Shown here: piece after piece, positions 7,060 through 11,270 of the stretch
Layout: every line of letters starts with the position of its first letter
Position numbering within the stretch: the first letter of the stretch is position 1
Source: Phycisphaerales bacterium
GTDB taxonomy: Bacteria > Planctomycetota > Phycisphaerae > Phycisphaerales > SM1A02
Assembly (NCBI GenBank): GCA_020427625.1
Contig: JAGQOI010000175.1
Span: forward strand, 1 to 11,270
Direction of reading: 5' to 3'
DNA: 11,270 bases
Translations under genes and position numbers: made by a program
Notes under the pieces: generated by a model
The model's database searches: none
What the model saw: only the letters and a program-made list of their open reading frames with translations
What the model was told of the DNA's origin: nothing

Positions 7060-7088
7060 TTGAATCGGAACGTCTCCAGCGATACGCT
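7060..7088 (+). promoter_or_regulatory. Candidate sigma70-like promoter for the PurF-like gene
   Basis: TTGAAT (7060-7065) and TACGCT (7083-7088) are 17 bp apart and keep the most important -35 and -10 bases. Transcription from it would start about 1-2 bases before the ATG at 7097. That would give a near-leaderless mRNA and would agree with the absence of a Shine-Dalgarno sequence there. The match is weak and unproven. Confidence 0.3.
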
Positions 7089-7096
7089 TCGGGTGC

Positions 7097-9079
7097 ATGG
7101 GAGAATTCATCCGTCACGAATGCGGCCTCGCGATGGTCCGCACCCTTCGTCCCCTCACCTGGTACCGGGACACCTACGGTGACGCGGCCTGGGGCATGCG
7201 CCGGCTCTACCTGCTCCTCGAGAAGCAGCACAACCGCGGGCAGGACGGCGCCGGCATCGCGCTGGTGAAGACGAACATGCTGCCCGGCGACCGCTTCATG
7301 CGGCGCATCCGTTCCGCCAAGCGCAACGCGCTGGAGCGGGTCTTCGACGCCATGAACGGCGACCTGAAGTCGCTCGACGGCAAGAAGGCGCGCCGGGCGA
7401 CCGACCTCGCGCTCAAGCAGCGCTACGAGTGTCTCGGCGACGTCTACCTCGGTCACCTCCGGTACGGTACGCACTCCGGGCGGTCGGTCTCGTTCTGTCA
7501 CCCGTACCTCCGCAAGAGCAACACCGCGAGCCGCAACCTGGCGATCGCAGGCAACTTCAACGTCACGAACTCGCCGGAGCTGTTCGAACGCCTCGCCGCG
7601 AGCGGACTCAACCTCGTCGGCGACTCCGACACCCAGGTCATCCTCGAACAACTCGGCTACTGCCTCGACGAGGAACACGACCACCTTCGCTCCACCATGG
7701 GGCCGGGCTCGCTGCACGGACTGAAGGGACGCGAACTCGCGTCCGCGGTGTCCGAGGAGATCGACCTCGGACGCGTGCTCCGCAAGGCCGCGGACGGATG
7801 GGACGGCGGCTACGTGTTCGGCGGCCTGCTGGGCAACGGCGACTGCTTCATCTGTCGCGATCCGGCCGGCATCCGGCCGGGATTCTTCTACCAGAGCGAC
7901 GAGGTGTTCGCGGCGGCGTCCGAGCGAGCCGCGCTGTTGAACGTGTTCAACGCCGGCATGGACGAGGTGCAGGCGATCGAGCCGGGCGAGGTGATCGTGG
8001 TGAAGCACGACGGTCGCGTGCTGCGATCGCCGTTCACCCACCCGCTCCCGCTGCGTCAGTGCACGTTCGAGCGCATCTACTTCTCGCGCGGCAACGATCC
8101 CGACATCTACGTCGAGCGCAAGCGCCTCGGGCATTCGCTCGCGGCCCGGGTCGACGACGTCATCAACGGCGACCTCGAGCGCACGGTGTTCAGCTATATT
8201 CCGAACACGGCCGAGACGGCGTTCCTCGGTCTCGTCGAAGGCATGGACGACATCGCCCGCGCCCGCAGTCTCGACGAGGTGTGGCGGCGGATCGAGGACG
8301 GCACGATCACGCGGGGGACGCTCGGGGAACTCACCGCCGTCCGGGCCCGATCCGAGAAGATCGCCCACAAGGATCAGCGCCTGCGGACGTTCATCACCCA
8401 CGACGCGGCTCGAAGCCACCTCGTGAGCCACATCTACGACATCACCCGCGGCGTCGTCCGGGCGGACGACACGCTCGTCGTGCTCGACGACTCCATCGTG
8501 CGGGGCACGACGCTGCGGGAATCGATCATCACCCGCCTGAGCCGCCTCAATCCGAAGCGCATCATCGTCGTCAGTTCCGCGCCGCCGATCATGTACCCGG
8601 ACTGCTACGGCATCGACATGAGCCAGCTCGGTCGCTTCATCGCGTTCGAGGCGGCGACGTCGCTGCTGCACGAGCGCGGCGAGGCGTCGCTGCTCGAAGA
8701 GGTCGAGGCGCGGTGCCGCGCGCAGGCGAGGTGGCATCCGGACCGCATGGTGAATCACGTTCGCGCCATCTACGACCGGTTCACGCTGGAGGAGCTCGAG
8801 GGCAAGATCTCGCAGCTCGTGTATCCGAAGGGTCTGGACTGGTCGGGCGAGGTGCGGGTGCTCTACCAGCCGATCGAGGGTCTTCGCGCCGCGATGCCGG
8901 CGTTCACCGGCGACTGGTATTTCACGGGCGACTACCCGACGCCGGGCGGCTACCAGGTGCTGAACACGTCGTACCTGCGCTGGCGTCTCGCGGACGAGGG
9001 CCGCGCGTACGAGGCGTTGTCGGACGAGGCGCTGCTCGGTCTGCCCGAGGTGCTGACGATCGGCGAGGCCCGGGCGTAG
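7097..9079 (+). CDS. PurF-type amidotransferase/phosphoribosyltransferase, long divergent form
   Basis: This 660-residue protein has an N-terminal class II (Ntn) glutamine amidotransferase domain and a type I phosphoribosyltransferase domain, as in PurF, which makes phosphoribosylamine from PRPP and glutamine. Cys9 in HECGLAMVR is the expected nucleophile after removal of an 8-residue propeptide. Other landmarks are HNRGQDGAG (45-53), LGHLRYGTHS with Arg122, AGNFNVTN with Asn153, DSDTQVI with Asp178, FERIYFSR (324-331), and an intact PRPP loop VLDDSIVRGTT (462-472). It differs from standard PurF. Phe replaces Gly in the usual HNGN motif, IPNTAETAF stands where PDSG is usual, there is an extra segment at about 60-112, and a C-terminal part holds GDWYFTGDYPTPGG. 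I recall a similar long PurF-like subfamily in Bacteroidetes. It may be the main PurF or a paralogue. The start lacks a Shine-Dalgarno sequence. Confidence 0.88.
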   Translation: MGEFIRHECGLAMVRTLRPLTWYRDTYGDAAWGMRRLYLLLEKQHNRGQDGAGIALVKTNMLPGDRFMRRIRSAKRNALERVFDAMNGDLKSLDGKKARRATDLALKQRYECLGDVYLGHLRYGTHSGRSVSFCHPYLRKSNTASRNLAIAGNFNVTNSPELFERLAASGLNLVGDSDTQVILEQLGYCLDEEHDHLRSTMGPGSLHGLKGRELASAVSEEIDLGRVLRKAADGWDGGYVFGGLLGNGDCFICRDPAGIRPGFFYQSDEVFAAASERAALLNVFNAGMDEVQAIEPGEVIVVKHDGRVLRSPFTHPLPLRQCTFERIYFSRGNDPDIYVERKRLGHSLAARVDDVINGDLERTVFSYIPNTAETAFLGLVEGMDDIARARSLDEVWRRIEDGTITRGTLGELTAVRARSEKIAHKDQRLRTFITHDAARSHLVSHIYDITRGVVRADDTLVVLDDSIVRGTTLRESIITRLSRLNPKRIIVVSSAPPIMYPDCYGIDMSQLGRFIAFEAATSLLHERGEASLLEEVEARCRAQARWHPDRMVNHVRAIYDRFTLEELEGKISQLVYPKGLDWSGEVRVLYQPIEGLRAAMPAFTGDWYFTGDYPTPGGYQVLNTSYLRWRLADEGRAYEALSDEALLGLPEVLTIGEARA

Positions 9080-9166
9080 GCGACCGGCGACATGACCATT
9101 CGCACTTCCGACGACGTCCGGGAGCGGGGGCGTGCCACTGTCGATCTCCGGCGACGCGACCCTTCC

Positions 9167-10657
9167 TTAGAAGCCCTGCTCCCACGCACTGAGCAGCATG
9201 TCCAGATCGCACCGATCGACGACGCCGTCGCGGTTGAGATCGGCCGGTGACGGCGTCGCCCCGTCACCCGGCCACTCGGCGAGCATGATCGCCAGATCGG
9301 CCGCGCCGATCTCGCCGTCGCCATTCAGATCGATGGGCAGCGCGGGAAACCCGAAGCGAATGTCGACCGCGCCCGCGTCCCGTTTCGGATCACCGCCGTG
9401 CCCGATGATCATGTCGTCGTATCCGTCCCCGTCGAAGTCGCCCAGGGCATCGACGCGGGCGCCGTAAATGGCATGGTCCTCACCGCTGAACGCGGCGATC
9501 AGCGGCCCGGTCATGGCGGAATACACGTAGGCGCGTCCGCTGTGGACGCCATAGGTGTCGTCGAAGGTATCGTTCACGAAGAGATCCGGATGACCGTCAC
9601 CGTTCACGTCGCCGATCACCTTCATGGCGTGAATCTGACTGAGCGTGCTCAGCTCGCAGGTCGGGGGCTGGCATCCCACGAGTTCACCGGTGGCGCCGGA
9701 GAAGAACCGGACGTACCGTCGGGCCGCCTGGATCGCGATGTCGGGAAGGCCGTCGTCATCGATGTCGCCCACGCTGGTCACGATCATGCCGAGTTCCTCG
9801 TGGGGAGCGCCGATGAACTCGTGGATGACCTCCATGGTTGCTCCCGAGTAGACGACCGCCCGACCGGGAGGGCTGGGCATCGATTGCCCGTTCGGCGCCC
9901 ATCGTCGCGAGCCAAGGATGAAGTCAGGAACGCCGTCCATATCGAGATCGCCCACATTGGCGAACGCGTCGCCCAGCAGTTGGTTGGTGATCTCCCCGAT
10001 GAAGTCGTGCAGGATCGTCCCGTCGAGGCCGGAGAACACCGTCAATCGACCGCACTCGACGCAGACCGACGGAACGTCGTGCCCCGACGCCCCGACGAAG
10101 AAGTCGTTCGTACCGTCCGCATTCAGGTCGCCGACGCACTCCACCATCCACCCGAACCCGTCGGCGTTGTTGAGGCCGTCGAGCTTGTAGATGAATCGTC
10201 CGGTCATCCCGGAGACGACATAGACCGCTCCCGGTCCGTAGCCGTCGCGGGTCCGAGGATGCTGAGGCGCGCCGATGGCCATGTCGCCGATGCCGTCACC
10301 GTCGATGTCGCCGAGGGCGGCGACGGCCTGGCCGAAGGCGTCCTGGTCCAGCTCACCATGCAGGACATACATCAGTGACCGGCCGGCACCACTGTAGACC
10401 TCCACTCGTCCGGCACCGCCCTCCTGCTGGACCTCCGATGCTCCGACGGCGAAATCAACCACACCATCGCCGTCCAGGTCGCCGAGGACCGCTACCGCCC
10501 AAAATCGGTCGTCCTCCGCCTGACCGACCAGTTGCAGATCCGGCGCACACGGCGGATCGACCGTCTCGCCGCCTCCGAACACACTCGTCATGAAGCCGCC
10601 CGGCCCCATCGCCATCGCGATTGCGATCGGGGCAACCCGAAGTCCATGCGTCGTCAT
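9167..10657 (-). CDS. Secreted FG-GAP (integrin-alpha-like) beta-propeller protein with dockerin-like C-terminus
   Basis: This 496-residue exported protein has a hydrophobic, Gly/Met-rich N-terminus (about 7-30) that looks like a signal peptide with an unclear cleavage site. Seven FG-GAP/VCBS repeats follow, each with a Ca-binding GD(L/I/V/F)xxDGxxD loop, starting near residues 59, 116, 176, 236, 297, 349 and 406. The spacing of about 52-61 residues and the count of seven fit one complete seven-bladed propeller. The C-terminus has two EF-hand-like loops, DLNGDGEIGAADL (443-455) and DLNRDGVVDRCDL (473-485), each followed by a hydrophobic helix (AIMLAEW, DMLLSAW), as in the dockerin-like tails common in Phycisphaerae. 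It is probably outside the cytoplasm and may bind a protein or glycan; no enzyme motif is visible. A strong Shine-Dalgarno site precedes the ATG. It faces the PurF-like gene tail to tail across 87 bp in which I see no clear terminator. Confidence 0.9.
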   Translation of the reverse strand: MTTHGLRVAPIAIAMAMGPGGFMTSVFGGGETVDPPCAPDLQLVGQAEDDRFWAVAVLGDLDGDGVVDFAVGASEVQQEGGAGRVEVYSGAGRSLMYVLHGELDQDAFGQAVAALGDIDGDGIGDMAIGAPQHPRTRDGYGPGAVYVVSGMTGRFIYKLDGLNNADGFGWMVECVGDLNADGTNDFFVGASGHDVPSVCVECGRLTVFSGLDGTILHDFIGEITNQLLGDAFANVGDLDMDGVPDFILGSRRWAPNGQSMPSPPGRAVVYSGATMEVIHEFIGAPHEELGMIVTSVGDIDDDGLPDIAIQAARRYVRFFSGATGELVGCQPPTCELSTLSQIHAMKVIGDVNGDGHPDLFVNDTFDDTYGVHSGRAYVYSAMTGPLIAAFSGEDHAIYGARVDALGDFDGDGYDDMIIGHGGDPKRDAGAVDIRFGFPALPIDLNGDGEIGAADLAIMLAEWPGDGATPSPADLNRDGVVDRCDLDMLLSAWEQGF

Positions 10658-10663
10658 GACTGC

Positions 10664-10671
10664 TCTCCTTT
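10664..10671 (-). promoter_or_regulatory. Strong Shine-Dalgarno site for the FG-GAP gene
   Basis: On the minus strand AAAGGAGA lies 6 bases before the ATG at 10657, which supports that start. Confidence 0.8.
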
Positions 10672-10713
10672 GGTGTTCGCCGGCATGCCGTCGACGGCCG
10701 CTCCCATTGTCTA

Positions 10714-10719
10714 TCTATA
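10714..10719 (-). promoter_or_regulatory. Possible -10 element for the FG-GAP gene
   Basis: TATAGA on the minus strand sits in the only AT-rich patch near the gene, about 57 bases before its start codon. I found no convincing -35 element at 16-18 bp, so this is tentative. Confidence 0.25.
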
Positions 10720-10776
10720 CGACGGCACGCGACCCAGCCTGCGCGTCCGGCTCACTTTCTCGTGTCACGAATCCAG

Positions 10777-10805
10777 TTTGGGACAGTTCCCGGAACTGTC
10801 CCAAA
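10777..10805. repeat. 29-bp palindrome, copy 1 (REP-like hairpin)
   Basis: The left arm TTTGGGACAGTTCC (10777-10790) and its exact reverse complement (10792-10805) flank a single central C. The 14-bp arms are perfect. Copy 2 is the exact reverse complement of this copy. Outside the core, ATCCA (10771-10775) can pair with TGGAT (10808-10812). It lies between two divergent genes, so it is not a terminator for either. Confidence 0.9.
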
Positions 10806-10814
10806 TGTGGATAA
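10806..10814 (-). promoter_or_regulatory. Perfect DnaA-box consensus between the palindromes
   Basis: TGTGGATAA on the plus strand is the reverse complement of TTATCCACA, the classical DnaA-binding 9-mer. It fills most of the 14-bp spacer between the two palindromes. I see no second box or AT-rich unwinding element nearby, so this does not look like oriC. It may be an accessory or titrating site, or chance. Confidence 0.4.
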
Positions 10815-10819
10815 CTCGG

Positions 10820-10848
10820 TTTGGGACAGTTCCGGGAACTGTCCCAAA
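10820..10848. repeat. 29-bp palindrome, copy 2 (REP-like hairpin, inverted relative to copy 1)
   Basis: It has the same 14-bp arms as copy 1 (10820-10833 and 10835-10848) with a central G instead of C, so it is copy 1 read on the other strand. The stem extends by CTCGG (10815-10819) pairing with CCGAG (10850-10854) across a bulged T at 10849. The centres of the two copies are 43 bp apart, close to four helical turns. The head-to-head pair resembles a BIME; no REP-associated tyrosine transposase (RAYT) gene is in the window. Confidence 0.9.
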
Positions 10849-10891
10849 TCCGAGCGCGGGGTCGGGTGTTTCCGCTCAAGGTCGCTTCTCG

Positions 10892-10919
10892 GACCTCCGA
10901 TGTGTGTCCTGCGGAGGTC
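10892..10919 (+). promoter_or_regulatory. Hairpin covering the Shine-Dalgarno site of the rightward gene
   Basis: GACCTCCG (10892-10899) pairs perfectly with CGGAGGTC (10912-10919) around a 12-base loop. The right arm contains GGAGG (10913-10917), the Shine-Dalgarno site for the ATG at 10927. Folding would hide that site, so translation could depend on what opens the stem. Confidence 0.45.
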
Positions 10920-10926
10920 GAACCCC

Positions 10927-11270
10927 ATGCATCCCACCATCGGACCGCTTGCGTCGCGTCGCACCCACGACTCCACCCGCCGCACGCCGACGCCGGATCT
11001 CCCCCACACCCGCTACGCCGACACCCGCGGCCTGGCCGCGGCGCGAGCCATCAACGGCGCCGTCGCCGCCGGCGCGCCCGACGTCGCCGCGACCCTCGCC
11101 GCCCACGCGCGAACCATCGAGGCGCCCGACCATGCCCTCACCATCGCCCTCGCTCGCGTCGATGTGCTCGCCGGACGCCCCGATGACGCTCTGCGACGAC
11201 TCGACGCCGTCGGCGGCGCGCGGCCGGTCCTCGTCGCCGCGGCCGCGTGGGCGGGCGGACGCCGGGACGA
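10927..11270 (+). CDS. Unrecognised Ala-rich helical protein, N-terminal part (3' end outside window)
   Basis: The frame is open from the ATG at 10927 to the window end, giving about 114 residues with no stop. The first 30 residues are Arg/Thr/Pro/His-rich and likely disordered. They are followed by helix-like stretches (YADTRGLAAARAINGAVAAG, VAATLAAHARTIEA, ALTIALARVDVLAGRPDDALRRLDAVGG). Their spacing, with a Gly-Arg-Pro-Asp-Asp-Ala turn, recalls tetratricopeptide-type helical repeats, but only one possible repeat is visible. GGAGG lies 9 bases upstream. An in-frame ATG at 10900 would add nine residues (MCVLRRSNP) but would sit inside the hairpin loop. No signal peptide is evident. The gene is divergent from the FG-GAP gene. 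The function is unknown. Confidence 0.55.
   Translation, partial: MHPTIGPLASRRTHDSTRRTPTPDLPHTRYADTRGLAAARAINGAVAAGAPDVAATLAAHARTIEAPDHALTIALARVDVLAGRPDDALRRLDAVGGARPVLVAAAAWAGGRRD

Noticed and set aside
6857..8758. 633-codon open frame on the minus strand
   Set aside because: Antisense to the PurF-like gene, with biased composition and no recognisable domain.
9080..9166. Terminator between the convergent PurF-like and FG-GAP genes
   Set aside because: I found no stem of useful length followed by a T-run; only short GC-rich repeats such as CCGGCGAC.
7429..9192. 587-codon open frame on the plus strand
   Set aside because: A +1 shadow of the PurF-like gene, made of Arg/Pro/Ala runs.
10777..10848. 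Palindromes as intrinsic terminators
   Set aside because: They lie between divergent gene starts, so no gene in the window ends there, and the 3' sides lack a T-run.
10658..10926. Replication origin
   Set aside because: Only one DnaA box, no AT-rich unwinding region, and no dnaA, dnaN or similar gene nearby.
10752..11009. Small minus-strand frame reading through both palindromes (GTVPGTVPN, LGQFPELSQ)
   Set aside because: The peptide is just the translated hairpin repeat; no Shine-Dalgarno site and no continuing protein character.
10821..11186. Plus-strand frame starting inside palindrome copy 2
   Set aside because: Starts in the repeat and turns into His/Arg/Pro-rich low-complexity sequence. 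The frame starting at 10927 has a Shine-Dalgarno site and better protein character.

Overview
The window is about 11.3 kb of very GC-rich bacterial DNA, densely packed with genes on both strands. It most likely comes from a planctomycete of the Phycisphaerae type. The best evidence is the protein at 9167-10657: a seven-bladed FG-GAP propeller ending in two dockerin-like Ca-binding loops of the DLNGDG...ADL...LLSAW kind that is common in that group. A lipid A gene (lpxA) and an OmpH/Skp-like chaperone also point to a Gram-negative-type envelope. I assigned the organism from protein style only, not from a marker gene.

Layout, left to right. (1) 2-741, plus strand: the 3' end of an OmpH/Skp-like periplasmic chaperone gene, joined by an ATGA overlap to a group II truncated haemoglobin. 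(2) 725-1567, minus strand: lipB, octanoyl transferase, whose 3' end overlaps the globin gene. (3) 1624-4027, plus strand: lpxA, then a YycJ/WalJ-type metallo-beta-lactamase-fold protein with a changed metal motif, then a lipoprotein with a possible His/Cys active site that resembles DUF2459. (4) 3976-7007, minus strand: a large membrane protein fused to a spermidine-synthase-like domain, preceded by an unrecognised 255-residue protein. (5) 7097-9079, plus strand: a long, divergent PurF-type amidotransferase/phosphoribosyltransferase. (6) 9167-10657, minus strand: the secreted FG-GAP/dockerin-like protein. (7) 10927-11270, plus strand: the start of an Ala-rich helical protein that runs off the window.

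Most of the window is ordinary housekeeping and envelope content: lipid A synthesis, outer-membrane protein chaperoning, lipoylation and purine metabolism. I see no CRISPR array, phage, insertion sequence, toxin-antitoxin pair or defence cluster. The most unusual part is the 269-bp divergent intergenic region at 10658-10926. It holds two 29-bp near-perfect palindromes in inverted orientation (each the exact reverse complement of the other), with a perfect DnaA-box consensus between them. Close by, an 8-bp hairpin would cover the Shine-Dalgarno sequence of the rightward gene. The paired palindromes look like a REP/BIME-type mobile hairpin unit, although no transposase lies in the window.
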